In this document: positions 1 to 8,541 of the stretch, one piece after another
Layout: each line of letters begins with the position of its first letter
How positions within the stretch are numbered: position 1 is the stretch's first letter
DNA from: Solibacter sp039934035
GTDB taxonomy: Bacteria > Acidobacteriota > Terriglobia > Bryobacterales > Bryobacteraceae
Reading direction: 5' to 3'
Length of the DNA: 64,000 bases
NCBI GenBank assembly: GCA_039934035.1
Contig: JBDTMZ010000062.1
Coordinates: 36,940 to 100,939 of the forward strand
Notes under the pieces: generated by a model
The model's input: only the letters and a program-made list of their open reading frames with translations
Databases searched by the model: none
What the model was told of the DNA's origin: nothing
Translations under genes and position numbers: made by a program

Positions 1-1127
1 TCCATTTCCCGGCGGATGGCGCGGGCGATGAAGTAGGTGCCGGCGGCGAGGAAGGCGACCATGACGCCCATGCCGAGGAGCAGGAAGCGCTGGCTTTCGG
101 GGAGTCCGGCGCCGGCAGAGTTGGAGACGTCGCTGACGTAGAGGGTCCACGGCAGTTTGCTTTCGGCGGCGGGGCGAATGGCGGCTCGGTCCGTTCGGTC
201 GCGACGCCCGGAGACTACGCGGCCTTCGGTATCGACCGCGGCGCATGCCACCTCGTCGAGGGCGGGGAGTTTGGGCGATTCGATGAGGACGGCGCGGCGT
301 CCTCCGCTGGTACGCCACATGACCAGGAACGGCCGTCCGCCAGCCCAAACCGTGTTTTGGCCGCTCGGGCCGCCCGCGTTCCAGGTAAGGGCTGCGGCTT
401 CGGAGAGGGCGAGCCGGTCGGCCGGGGGCGTGCCTGCGAAATAGAATTCAAACTGGCCGCGGGTGAGGTGCCAGCGGCCGCGCAGAAGGTCTTGGCGGAC
501 CGAGGGATCGGAAAGGGCGTGGCGCGCGACGAGATCGGCTGGTGCTCCGACTACCCGCGCTCCTGTCAGGGTGGCCATCTGGAGGTAAGATTTACGGGCA
601 TCCTCGGGACGGCCGAGTCTGGTGAGTACGCGGGCGAGGCGCAACAGGGCGCCGGCCCGAATGTCGGGACTGCGTGACTCGGCGATTGTGCGGTACGCGT
701 CGGCGGCTTTGGCCGGCTGGGCTTGCAGGAACTCGAGGAGCTCGCCTTCGGCGAAGATATCGGAGTCGGCTTCGGTCCCGTTGGAGGGGACGGGATAGTA
801 CAAGAGCCTGCCGTCGGGCCAGGCTTGCACCAGATTCTCCTCGATGATGAGGAGAATTCCGTCCTCGGGCTTGCCGGGAGGCGGAGCGGAGGTCAGCCAC
901 GCGCTGACATGCTCACCGGTCTCGGCAAGCGTGCCGCGCAGGCTGGCGGACAGCCGGTCGGCAGCCTGTTCGAGGCGCTCCTGGCGACGCTGTGCCTGCA
1001 CCATGCGATCCTGCTCCAGCAGTTTGAACCCAAACCAGCCCACCGCTGAGACCGATACCAGACCCAGCAGTACCAGAATCAGAAGCAGACTTTTCGGCGG
1101 CCTTAGCCACTGCCGTAGCGGCACCAT
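1..1127 (-). CDS. Membrane-bound sensor protein, probable histidine kinase N-terminal part (3' end outside window)
   Basis: An open frame reads leftward without a stop from an ATG at 1127 to the window edge (375 full codons), so the C-terminus is missing. Seen: a basic start, a membrane helix at about residues 13-34, an extracytoplasmic region of about 300 residues that includes a TPR-like stretch (LLRLARVLTRLGRPEDARK, about 155-180), and a second helix (FLLLGMGVMVAFLAAG) just before the edge, followed by basic residues. This TM-sensor-TM layout with a cytoplasmic continuation is typical of sensor histidine kinases. The kinase domain itself is not visible, so the function is inference. It is transcribed divergently from the nucleoside hydrolase gene. 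No convincing ribosome-binding site was seen before the ATG. Confidence 0.65.
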   Translation of the reverse strand, partial: MVPLRQWLRPPKSLLLILVLLGLVSVSAVGWFGFKLLEQDRMVQAQRRQERLEQAADRLSASLRGTLAETGEHVSAWLTSAPPPGKPEDGILLIIEENLVQAWPDGRLLYYPVPSNGTEADSDIFAEGELLEFLQAQPAKAADAYRTIAESRSPDIRAGALLRLARVLTRLGRPEDARKSYLQMATLTGARVVGAPADLVARHALSDPSVRQDLLRGRWHLTRGQFEFYFAGTPPADRLALSEAAALTWNAGGPSGQNTVWAGGRPFLVMWRTSGGRRAVLIESPKLPALDEVACAAVDTEGRVVSGRRDRTDRAAIRPAAESKLPWTLYVSDVSNSAGAGLPESQRFLLLGMGVMVAFLAAGTYFIARAIRREM

Positions 1128-1310
1128 GGTATCCCCGATTGTAACTTCCAGATGCGTGGTATCGTCCACTCAATGTCACAGGGGGTGGGGAGCGCTTCGC
1201 GCGGGGCGCAGGGACGGTTGTGTGATAAGTTAGTCGTCGCGCACATTCACGGGCGACCGGGATGCACGTCCGCGAGGCAGAGGGTAGTTCTAAAATCACA
1301 GGAACCACGT

Positions 1311-2264
1311 ATGCAGTTTCAACCACAAGGTAAACAAGCTGTCGGCGTCTGCTTCGACTCCGACCTGGGAAATACGATCGACGACGCACTGGCGCTGGCG
1401 ATGCTGTACGGATTGCAGGGGAAGACCGAGACCAGGGTGCTTTCGGTCAGCACGACGAAGAGCAGCCTGGAGGCCGCCATTTTCGGCGACATCCTGGTGA
1501 GGTTCTACACGGGCGATCCGGGGGGATTCGGTGGGGCTACTCCGATCGGATTGACTTTGTCGGGCAAAATGGCGAGTTCGAATTCGATGATGGAAGCCGT
1601 GGTCCCGGACAAGAAATATACGCGTACGATCGCCAAGATGAACGATACGGCGGATCCGGTGGCGGTGATTCGCAACGCGTTATCGGCCCAGCAGGACCAG
1701 AACGCCATGGTGGTGTTGACTGGTCCGGCGACCAATCTGGCGACCATGCTGAAACTGCCGCTCTGTCCGCCGCTGATCACGAAGAAGGCGCAAAAGCTGG
1801 TGATCGGCGTGGACGCCGGGACGCTGAGCGATATTCCGGCGCTGCGCGCGGTGCTGGCGGAATGGCCGACCCCGATTGTTGTGGCAGGCGCTGAACTGGG
1901 CGAGGAATTTCCTTTCCCGGGCGCGAGTATCGACAAGGACTTCGCATGGTCAGAGGCGCATCCGCTAGTGGCGGCATACAAAGCCTACCGGCCGATGCCG
2001 TACGATGCCCCGGCAATGGCGATGGCGGCGGCGCTCTACGCGGTTCGTCCACAGGAGAACTACTTCAAGGTGGGTGCTGCCGGAACGTTCACGGTAGGGG
2101 ACGATGGTAAGCTGAAGCACACACCCGCGGCCAACGGCAAACACACGGCGCTGATGGCAGACGCGTCGCAGAAGGAACGCATTCAGCAGGCGTACGCGGA
2201 AATGGCGAGCACGAAGCCGGTTCCGAGGGCGCAGCGCGTGCGTCCGCCGCAGAAGAAACAGTAA
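1311..2264 (+). CDS. Nucleoside hydrolase family protein (IunH superfamily)
   Basis: A 317-residue protein. Its N-terminus carries the aspartate-rich motif DSDLGNTIDDALALAML, which matches the calcium- and ribose-binding DxDxxxxxDDxxAL signature of inosine-uridine nucleoside hydrolases. A further family-like block, VVLTGPATNLATML, lies near residues 135-148. Members hydrolyse the N-glycosidic bond of ribonucleosides, although many secreted or divergent members have no known substrate. The start at 1311 is chosen because AGGA lies about nine bases upstream and the motif begins within 20 residues. The frame is open upstream to 1152 but that stretch looks non-coding. No signal peptide is visible. 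The closest biochemical assignment is uncertain. Confidence 0.8.
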   Translation: MQFQPQGKQAVGVCFDSDLGNTIDDALALAMLYGLQGKTETRVLSVSTTKSSLEAAIFGDILVRFYTGDPGGFGGATPIGLTLSGKMASSNSMMEAVVPDKKYTRTIAKMNDTADPVAVIRNALSAQQDQNAMVVLTGPATNLATMLKLPLCPPLITKKAQKLVIGVDAGTLSDIPALRAVLAEWPTPIVVAGAELGEEFPFPGASIDKDFAWSEAHPLVAAYKAYRPMPYDAPAMAMAAALYAVRPQENYFKVGAAGTFTVGDDGKLKHTPAANGKHTALMADASQKERIQQAYAEMASTKPVPRAQRVRPPQKKQ

Positions 2265-2449
2265 CGGACCAGAGTCTGGAAAATCCTTGTGTAGACCCTC
2301 TCCATGCGGGTCAGCTAACCACTTGGATTGGGTGACACGGCGCGAAGGTTCCGACTGCAAATATCCGTAAGATTTGTGCTTTCCCTTGCGGTGATGGTGT
2401 AACATTTGGTCAGTAGACAGCGTTCTTTATCCAGAGGGTGTTTTCACGC

Positions 2450-4717
2450 ATGAGGGGAATCCGCCACGTTGCTGTAGTTCTGTTTGCCGGGGCTGCCATG
2501 TCGGCAGCAGACAACAGCACGTTTGAAAAGACAGTCGCACCCGCGCTCACCAAAACCTGCACTCCTTGCCACAACGAAGGTTTCGCTTCGGGCGGAATGA
2601 ACATCGCCCAATTCACGCAGGCAGCATCCCTTACCAAGAGCCGGGATGGATGGGACATCATCCTGCGGAAGATCCGCTCCGGTGAAATGCCTCCGAAGGG
2701 TTCGCCCCGCCCGGCGGAGATGGACACGGTCGTGCAGTTTCTGACCGAGGAATTCGAGAAGGCCGATCGGAACTTGAAGCCGGATCCGGGACGGGTGACG
2801 GCACGCCGTTTGAATCGGGCGGAGTATACCAATACCATTCGCGATCTGCTGGGAGTCGAGTTCAGGGCTGAGCAGAGTTTTCCCACCGACGATCTGGGTA
2901 ACGGATTCGACAACATCGGCGAGGTGCTGACGATTTCGCCCACCCTGATGGATCGCTACCTCGCCGCAGCGGCAAAGATCGCTTCACGCGCTGTAGGCGC
3001 GGATCCGCTGCCGAAGCCGCTCGAAATTCAGTACGCGAACAAGGACAAGAAGATCAGGCGGGTGGACTTCAGCACCATCGAGGCCAAGGGACGAATCGAG
3101 TTTGACGGGGAATACACCGTCCGCTTCGGTCTTCCCGGCGAGCGCGCCGCGGATGCCAAACCTGTGACCTTGGCGTTTTGGGTGGATGGCAAGCTGATGA
3201 ACTCCATTCAGGTGGAGACGAAGCCTTCCGGGCTGGTGTATTTCAATCCCTATTCGGAAGAACAGATGACGCTGTTCCTGCCGGAGGGCGACCACGTGTT
3301 CCGGGCATCGTTCGTGAACGACGATTTCGTCAAAGGCAAGACGCAGCGGGAAGCGTACGACAACAAGAAGAACAAGTTCATCGATTCGATCACGTTTGTC
3401 GGCCCGTATGCGCCGAAAACGCCCCCGGCGAGCCGCGCCAAAGTGTTCATCTGCGATCCGGCGACCGGCGGTAATGCCTGCGTAGACAAAATTGTGTCCA
3501 ACCTGGCGCATCACGCCTGGCGGCGTCCGGTGACGAAAACGGAGACAGCCTCGCTGATGAAGTTCGTTGGGCTGGCGAAAGCGCAGGGGCAATCCACGGA
3601 GCAGGGTATTCGCCTCGCGCTGCAGGCAATTCTGGTGTCCCCGTATTTCCTGTTCCGTATCGAGCACGATCCGAATCCGCTGGATGCGGCGAAGTCGCAC
3701 CCGATTACGGATCTCGAATTGGCGTCGCGATTGAGCTACTTCCTGTGGAGTTCGATGCCCGACGACCAACTGTTGGGACTGGCCGAAGCCGGCAAACTGC
3801 GCTCCGAACTGGATGCTCAAGTGAAGCGTATGCTGGCGGATTCGCGGGCGACCGCGATTGGTGAAAACTTCGCAGGGCAGTGGCTGGAGCTTCGCAATCT
3901 GGATGTCGTAAAGCCCGATCCGCAGAAGTTTCCCGGGTGGAACCCGGAATTGCGCGATGCCATGAAGCAGGAAACGCGCATGTTCTTCGATAATATTCTG
4001 CGCGAAAACCGGCCCCTCGGCGAGTTCCTGGATGCCCGCTACACGTACCTCAACGAAGCCTTGGCCAAGCACTATGGCATCGAAGGGATCACGGGACCGG
4101 AGTTCCGCAAAGTGGACCTGGCCACGAATCAGCGCGGTGGAATTCTGAGCCATGCGAGCGTGCTGACAGTATCGAGCTATCCGACGCGTACCTCGGTCGT
4201 GATTCGCGGCAAGTACATTCTGAATAACATTCTGGGAAGTCCGCCTCCGCCTCCGCCTCCCGACGTTCCGCAATTGGACGAGTCTTCGGTAGGCGCCACC
4301 GCTTCGCTGCGGCAACAGATGGAGAAGCACCGTGCCGACGCGACCTGCGCGTCGTGCCATAACAAGATGGACCCGCTGGGCTTCGGATTGGAGAACTACG
4401 ACGGCATCGGCGCGTGGCGCACGATGGACGGAAAGTTCCCCGTCGATTCCTCCGGCACGCTGCCGAATGGAAAGACGTTCGCTACACCCGACGAAATGCG
4501 GACCCTGCTGAAGACGCAGATGCCGCAATTCTCGCGGTGTCTTGTCGAGAAGATGCTGACTTATTCGCTGGGGCGGGGACTGGGTTCCTACGACCGGCGC
4601 ACGATCGATGAGATCGACCGAAAGCTGGCGGCCAATGGGTATGGCTTCCAGAGTTTGGTTTACGAAATTGTTCATAGTTTGCCATTTCAATCGCGAAGAG
4701 GGGAATCCCAGCCATGA
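2450..4717 (+). CDS. Secreted cytochrome c-type protein with DUF1587/DUF1595/DUF1592/DUF1588/DUF1585 modules
   Basis: A 755-residue exported protein. It has a signal peptide (about residues 1-20) and then a c-type heme site CTPCH at about 37-41. The chain then shows the planctomycete/acidobacterial series: DUF1587 (around RRLNRAEYTNTIRDLLGV), DUF1595 and DUF1592 (SYFLWSSMPDDQLL, GQWLELRNLD), DUF1588 with a poly-proline run and a second CASCH (CHNKMDPLGFGLENYDGIG), and a C-terminal DUF1585 (KMLTYSLGRGLGSYDRR). The biochemical role of this family is unknown; the heme sites suggest electron transfer in the periplasm. ATG at 2450 is chosen because AGAGG lies upstream; GTG at 2438 is an alternative with no ribosome site. 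It overlaps the following DUF1552 gene by four bases (ATGA), so the pair is probably translationally coupled. Confidence 0.9.
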   Translation: MRGIRHVAVVLFAGAAMSAADNSTFEKTVAPALTKTCTPCHNEGFASGGMNIAQFTQAASLTKSRDGWDIILRKIRSGEMPPKGSPRPAEMDTVVQFLTEEFEKADRNLKPDPGRVTARRLNRAEYTNTIRDLLGVEFRAEQSFPTDDLGNGFDNIGEVLTISPTLMDRYLAAAAKIASRAVGADPLPKPLEIQYANKDKKIRRVDFSTIEAKGRIEFDGEYTVRFGLPGERAADAKPVTLAFWVDGKLMNSIQVETKPSGLVYFNPYSEEQMTLFLPEGDHVFRASFVNDDFVKGKTQREAYDNKKNKFIDSITFVGPYAPKTPPASRAKVFICDPATGGNACVDKIVSNLAHHAWRRPVTKTETASLMKFVGLAKAQGQSTEQGIRLALQAILVSPYFLFRIEHDPNPLDAAKSHPITDLELASRLSYFLWSSMPDDQLLGLAEAGKLRSELDAQVKRMLADSRATAIGENFAGQWLELRNLDVVKPDPQKFPGWNPELRDAMKQETRMFFDNILRENRPLGEFLDARYTYLNEALAKHYGIEGITGPEFRKVDLATNQRGGILSHASVLTVSSYPTRTSVVIRGKYILNNILGSPPPPPPPDVPQLDESSVGATASLRQQMEKHRADATCASCHNKMDPLGFGLENYDGIGAWRTMDGKFPVDSSGTLPNGKTFATPDEMRTLLKTQMPQFSRCLVEKMLTYSLGRGLGSYDRRTIDEIDRKLAANGYGFQSLVYEIVHSLPFQSRRGESQP

Positions 4718-6057
4718 TCTTGACTCGCAAATCAGTCCCGCGACGTGCGTTCCTGCGCGGCATCGGTACGGCTATCGCCCTGCCATTTCTGGACTCGATG
4801 ATTCCGGCCATGGCCTCTGCGGCGGCGCAGAAGGCGCCGGTACGCATGGGGTTTGTCTACGTGCCGAACGGCATGGACATGCGGTATTGGAACCCCGCCT
4901 ACGAAGGCAAGCTGGGTGAACTGCCGCGCATCCTGAAGCCAATGGAGCCGTTCAAGGACGACATGCTGATGCTCGGCAACCTGACCCACAACACGGGCCG
5001 GGCGCTGCTGGACGGCGCGGGCGATCATGGCCGCTGCTCCGGTAGTTATCTGACGGGCATTCAGGTGAAGAAGAGCCTCGTGGACGTCAAGGCCGGCGTG
5101 TCGATGGACCAGATTGTGGCCAACCACATCGGCAATGCCACGCGTTTCCCCTCGCTCGAGATCGGCCTGGAAGACGCGCGCCAATCCGGTGACTGCGATT
5201 CCGGCTACTCGTGCGCGTACACCAACAACCTGGCATGGCGCAGCGAAACCCAGCCCTTGCCGCCGGTTCTCGATCCGCGCGCGCTGTTCGAACGCCTGTT
5301 CGGCAACGGCGTGATCCTCAGCCCCGAAGCCAAGGCGCGCGAGGCCACCTATCGCAAGAGCATCCTGGACTTCGTCACGGAAGACACGAAGAAGCTGGAA
5401 GGCACGCTCGGACCCACGGACAAGCGCAAATTGGGCGAGTACCTCTCCTCCATCCGGGAGGTGGAACGGCAGTTGGAGCGCGCGGAGCAGGACAACGCGC
5501 AGATCGATCCGCACATGCCGAAGCCGTATGGCGTGCCGGCCGATTTCGCCGAGCATTTCAAGCTGATGACCGACATGATGACGATCGCGTTCCAGGCCGA
5601 CCTGACGCGTGTCATGACGTTCCTGGTGACGCATGAAGGCACGTCGCGCGCTTATCGCGAAATCGGAATCGCCGACGGACATCACCCGCTGACGCACCAC
5701 CGCAATCAGGAAGACCTGATGGAGAAGGTGGCTCAGATCAACTGCTATCACGTGAAGCAGTTTGCCGGTTGGGTGGAGAAGTTGAAGAGCATCAAGGAAG
5801 GCGACGGCACTCTGCTCGACAACATGATGCTGGTTTACGGCGCCGGTCTGGCCGACGGCAATCGTCACATGCACGAAGATCTGCCGACGTTGATTGTGGG
5901 CAGCGCGGGCAAGACGATGAAGACGGGACAGCGCATCGTGCACCGCAAGGAAACGCCGATGTGCAATCTCTTCCTTGGCATGATGGATCGCATGGGCGTG
6001 CATACGGAGCATTTCGGCGATGCCACGGGAAGTCTCGAAGGCCTGAACCTAGTCTAG
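4714..6057 (+). CDS. DUF1552 family protein with Tat signal
   Basis: A 447-residue protein. The N-terminus has a twin-arginine motif (VPRRAFLRG) followed by a hydrophobic stretch, so Tat export of a folded protein is likely. The body matches DUF1552: RMGFVYVPNGMDMRYWNP near the start, SYLTGIQVKKS, and IADGHHPLTHH with DNMMLVYGAGLADGN toward the end. DUF1552 genes habitually accompany DUF1592-type cytochrome proteins in Planctomycetes and Acidobacteria, and here the start codon overlaps the stop of that partner. No enzyme activity is established for the family; the conserved His/Asp residues hint at metal binding (inference). Confidence 0.9.
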   Translation: MILTRKSVPRRAFLRGIGTAIALPFLDSMIPAMASAAAQKAPVRMGFVYVPNGMDMRYWNPAYEGKLGELPRILKPMEPFKDDMLMLGNLTHNTGRALLDGAGDHGRCSGSYLTGIQVKKSLVDVKAGVSMDQIVANHIGNATRFPSLEIGLEDARQSGDCDSGYSCAYTNNLAWRSETQPLPPVLDPRALFERLFGNGVILSPEAKAREATYRKSILDFVTEDTKKLEGTLGPTDKRKLGEYLSSIREVERQLERAEQDNAQIDPHMPKPYGVPADFAEHFKLMTDMMTIAFQADLTRVMTFLVTHEGTSRAYREIGIADGHHPLTHHRNQEDLMEKVAQINCYHVKQFAGWVEKLKSIKEGDGTLLDNMMLVYGAGLADGNRHMHEDLPTLIVGSAGKTMKTGQRIVHRKETPMCNLFLGMMDRMGVHTEHFGDATGSLEGLNLV

Positions 6058-6067
6058 GGGCTTCGCC

Positions 6068-6083
6068 TTCGGGGGTACCCGAA
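6068..6083. terminator. Short hairpin downstream of the DUF1592/DUF1552 pair
   Basis: TTCGGG-GGTA-CCCGAA forms a 6-bp stem with a 4-base loop, eleven bases after the DUF1552 stop codon. There is no T-tract after it, so it is a weak candidate terminator or an mRNA 3'-stabilising hairpin rather than a classical intrinsic terminator. Confidence 0.3.
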
Positions 6084-6158
6084 CGCACAGTGGTCCGATG
6101 CATGTAAGCTACCTGGCTGTACACGAATCTCGATTCCGGATTCTACAGGAGGAGTTGC

Positions 6159-6425
6159 ATGATCAGACCGAAGCTCAGATCGAAACTCAGAATGCCTTGT
6201 TTGCACCAAGGCTCAAGATTAATGTGGGCTACTCTGGGCACAGCGCTGCTGGCCGCGGGTTCTTCACGGCGCACGCTTTGGGATACCGGCGCTGGACTTG
6301 CTGGCACCGGATTGATCGCATGGGCGTTCGCGGCGCCGCTGATGGCGGAGGAACCGGAGCGCGACATGGTCGACATCTCGTCGGAAGATTCATTCCCGGC
6401 GAGCGATCCCCCCTCTTCCTGGTAG
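6159..6425 (+). CDS. Small membrane protein with YgaP-like helices and SFPASDPPS tail
   Basis: An 88-residue protein with an excellent ribosome-binding site (AGGAGGAG just upstream of the ATG). Residues about 20-63 are hydrophobic and could form two short membrane helices, resembling the DUF2892/YgaP transmembrane module. The C-terminus carries SEDSFPASDPPSSW, a short conserved acidic/proline motif known from many small bacterial proteins of unknown function. The SRPBCC protein at 46879 has a similar layout (glycine-rich N-terminal membrane module, and SPASDQP at its C-terminus). The role is unknown. Confidence 0.7.
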   Translation: MIRPKLRSKLRMPCLHQGSRLMWATLGTALLAAGSSRRTLWDTGAGLAGTGLIAWAFAAPLMAEEPERDMVDISSEDSFPASDPPSSW

Positions 6426-6465
6426 CGGCGGGCCTGTGCCACGGGCGCTCCCATAAAGCGTCGTT

Positions 6466-7299
6466 ATGATAAGCGTTCGTGTTGGGGTGGCGGTGAGTGT
6501 TTTGCTGGCCTGCGTCGGCGTCGCAGTGGCCCAACGTTTCGGGGGCGGCATACGGCACGCCGAGGGTCAGGCGAGCCCCGAGTTTCCCTCCAGTGCGGAG
6601 TTTCAGTTTGTCCGCGTGGAATACACCGATCTGCCGCAATTCAGCCGCGGATTCGGTTTTGCCTCTCGCGGTGCCAGCGGCAGGGGCTGGTGGATGGTCG
6701 ATTGGCCGGACTGCGAGGAACACTTTTCCATGGGGGTCCGGCGGCTGACACGCGTGGAGACCGGTGAGCCCAAGCACCTTTCCCTGACCGACCCAAAACT
6801 GTTTGACTACCCCTGGATCTATGCCACGCAAGTTGGATACTGGGGGCTGACGCGGGTGGAGGCGGAGCGGCTCGGGGAGTACCTAAAGCGCGGCGGCTAT
6901 CTCGTGGTGGACGATTTTTGGGGGCCTGAGCAGTGGGAGATCTTTCGCCTGACGATGGATCGCGCCCTGCCAAACCACCCGATTGTCGAGATCGCGCATG
7001 CCGATTCCGTCATGCACGTTCTCTACGACATTGAGGCGAAGGATCTGACATGGATTCCCGGCACGCGCCACCTGCGGCGCAATGCCGGGGGCGGCGTCAC
7101 GCTGCAGCAACCGGACGGCACGGCACCCGCGTGGCGCGCCATTTTCGATGACAAGAATCGCATGGTGGTCGCGGTCAACTTCAATACGGATGTCGGCGAC
7201 GCCTGGGAATACGCGGATTCACCCGATTATCCCGAAGCGATGACCACGCTGGCATATCACTACGGCCTGAATTACCTGGTCTACGCGATGTCGCACTGA
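6466..7299 (+). CDS. DUF4159 domain-containing secreted protein
   Basis: A 277-residue protein with a signal peptide (about 1-22, ending AVAQ). The mature part matches DUF4159: FQFVRVEYTDLP, WMVDWPDCEEHF, PWIYATQVGYWGLT, LGEYLKRGGYLVVDDFWG and a C-terminal NFNTDVGDAWEYADSPDYP block. DUF4159 resembles a class I glutamine-amidotransferase-like fold and is usually found beside MoxR/VWA/DUF58 genes, which are absent here. The function is unknown. The start at 6466 has no strong ribosome site, but the signal peptide fits it. Confidence 0.85.
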   Translation: MISVRVGVAVSVLLACVGVAVAQRFGGGIRHAEGQASPEFPSSAEFQFVRVEYTDLPQFSRGFGFASRGASGRGWWMVDWPDCEEHFSMGVRRLTRVETGEPKHLSLTDPKLFDYPWIYATQVGYWGLTRVEAERLGEYLKRGGYLVVDDFWGPEQWEIFRLTMDRALPNHPIVEIAHADSVMHVLYDIEAKDLTWIPGTRHLRRNAGGGVTLQQPDGTAPAWRAIFDDKNRMVVAVNFNTDVGDAWEYADSPDYPEAMTTLAYHYGLNYLVYAMSH

Positions 7300-7318
7300 G
7301 TCGTGCCTATTACGTTTG

Positions 7319-7341
7319 ACATAATACCAGTGGGGTTATTG
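7319..7341. promoter_or_regulatory. Imperfect dyad just before the HigA-like gene
   Basis: An imperfect inverted repeat, ACATAATACC ... GGTTATTGT, lies across the bases directly preceding and touching the GTG start codon. HigA-type antitoxins usually autorepress by binding a palindrome over their own promoter, so this is a candidate operator. It is inference only; the two arms differ by several bases. Confidence 0.25.
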
Positions 7342-7646
7342 TGAAGCAGCCAATTCGCCTCGATCCGATCCATCCCGGGGAGATCCTCATGGAAGAGTTC
7401 ATGAAGCCGTTGGGCCTCAGCATGAACCAACTGGCGAGAGATCTTGATGTTCCGCCGAACCGCGTGAGCGCGATTGTGAACGGCATGCGTGCCATTACCG
7501 CGGACACTGCTCTGCGGCTGGGTACGTATTTCGGAGTTTCCCCCGAAACGTGGTTGAGCTTGCAGGTGGATTACGATCTGCGGTTAGCTCGTCAACTGCA
7601 CGGGGAGACGATCCTGCGTCGCGTGCGGACACGGCCCGCAGCGTGA
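7341..7646 (+). CDS. HigA-family XRE antitoxin-like DNA-binding protein (no partner toxin seen)
   Basis: A 101-residue protein. It opens with PIHPGEILMEEFMKPLGLS, the hallmark N-terminus of HigA/VapI antitoxins, followed by an HTH_3 helix-turn-helix (MNQLARDLDVPPNRVSAIVNG, about residues 30-50) and the family block ITADTALRLGTYFGVSPETWLSLQ. In canonical loci a HigB toxin of about 90 residues lies immediately upstream. Here the 41 bases upstream hold no gene, and the neighbouring gene is DUF4159, so this is an orphan regulator or a relic of a toxin-antitoxin module. The start is GTG at 7341. Confidence 0.85.
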   Translation: MKQPIRLDPIHPGEILMEEFMKPLGLSMNQLARDLDVPPNRVSAIVNGMRAITADTALRLGTYFGVSPETWLSLQVDYDLRLARQLHGETILRRVRTRPAA

Positions 7647-7648
7647 TT

Positions 7649-8134
7649 CTACGCCGCTGCCCAGGCGGCGCGAAGCCGTTCCCATGTGTCGGGCAGGTCT
7701 TCCGGCAGCACGCGCGTCTCTCCGGTAACAGTCATGAAGTTGGTGTCACCGGCCCAGCGGGGCAGGACGTGCATGTGCAGGTGGTCTGCAATACCCGCGC
7801 CGGCGCTGCGCCCGAGATTGACTCCGAGATTCAATCCGTCCGGGTGATAGACAGCGCGAAGATGACGCTCTGCATCGCGCGCGAGGCGCATCATTTCGAG
7901 CAGGGATTCTTCCGTCATCAGGGCCAGCGACGAGACATGCTGGTAAGGCACAATCATCACGTGGCCGTTGGTATAGGGGAAGCGGTTGAGGATGACGAAA
8001 TTGTGGCTGGCGCGGTGAACAATGTATGTGTCGCGGTCATCCGAACCCTCCGCCGCATTGCAGAAGACGCAGCCCGACGGGCGTTCGCCTTCGGTAACGT
8101 ATTTATAGCGCCAGGGGGTCCAGAGATAGTCCAC
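7649..8134 (-). CDS. HIT family protein (probable dinucleoside polyphosphate hydrolase/phosphorylase)
   Basis: A 161-residue histidine-triad protein. The catalytic triad HLHMHVLPRW lies at about residues 118-127, and the preceding NGHVMIVPYQHV segment around 57-66 is the nucleotide-binding strand. Two cysteines, C22 and C25 (CVFC), may bind zinc with downstream histidines, as in the AP4A-phosphorylase-like branch. HIT enzymes cleave nucleotidyl phosphates such as AP4A or AMP-lysine. The GTG start lies one base beyond the stop of the upstream HU gene, so the two genes are likely co-transcribed. The exact substrate is not determined. Confidence 0.88.
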   Translation of the reverse strand: MDYLWTPWRYKYVTEGERPSGCVFCNAAEGSDDRDTYIVHRASHNFVILNRFPYTNGHVMIVPYQHVSSLALMTEESLLEMMRLARDAERHLRAVYHPDGLNLGVNLGRSAGAGIADHLHMHVLPRWAGDTNFMTVTGETRVLPEDLPDTWERLRAAWAAA

Positions 8135-8135
8135 T

Positions 8136-8471
8136 TTACGGGTTGGGGACCTGTTCAGTTACGGGAGCGACTGCAGGCGCGGGCACGGGAGCCGCGGAGT
8201 TGTTCACCACGTCCTTTAGTTCTTTGCTGGGCTTGAAGTACGGAATCTTTTTCGCAGGAACTTCCACCCGGGCGCCGGTTTTCGGATTACGCCCGATGCG
8301 GGGTTGGCGCTGCCGCGTGCGGAAGCTGCCGAATCCGCGGATTTCGATTTTGTCGCCGGTCCGAAGGGACTTCACGATACTGTCGAAGATGGCCTCGACG
8401 ATGACTTCGGATTCCTTCCGGGTCATCTCGACTACACGGGAGACTTCCTCAATCAGATCGGCCTTCGTCAT
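8136..8471 (-). CDS. HU/IHF family DNA-binding protein
   Basis: A 111-residue nucleoid protein. It starts MTKADLIEEVSR and contains the HU/IHF signature GFGSFRTRQRQPRIGRNPKTG (about residues 46-66), which forms the DNA-bending beta arm, followed by a helix (KIPYFKPSKELKDVV). It carries an Ala/Pro-rich tail of about 20 residues after the HU core, which is longer than the usual 90-95 residues. The start at 8471 is supported by AGGAG about eight bases upstream; the frame extends further upstream without a site. It sits between rpsA and the HIT gene, all on the minus strand. Confidence 0.93.
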   Translation of the reverse strand: MTKADLIEEVSRVVEMTRKESEVIVEAIFDSIVKSLRTGDKIEIRGFGSFRTRQRQPRIGRNPKTGARVEVPAKKIPYFKPSKELKDVVNNSAAPVPAPAVAPVTEQVPNP

Positions 8472-8541
8472 CGCATTCTCCTGGCAATTGAAACTGGCAT
8501 GAAATCGCAGTATCTCGTAGATTTTAAAGAATTGCAAGCAC

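Noticed and set aside
2265..2449. Possible tRNA-like arms in the gap before the DUF1592 gene
   Set aside because: No GTTCGAATC-type T-loop and no complete cloverleaf can be drawn.
2984..4690. A 568-codon minus-strand frame opposite the DUF1592 gene
   Set aside because: Antisense shadow: arginine- and histidine-rich translation with no motif, while the plus strand encodes a heme-binding protein.
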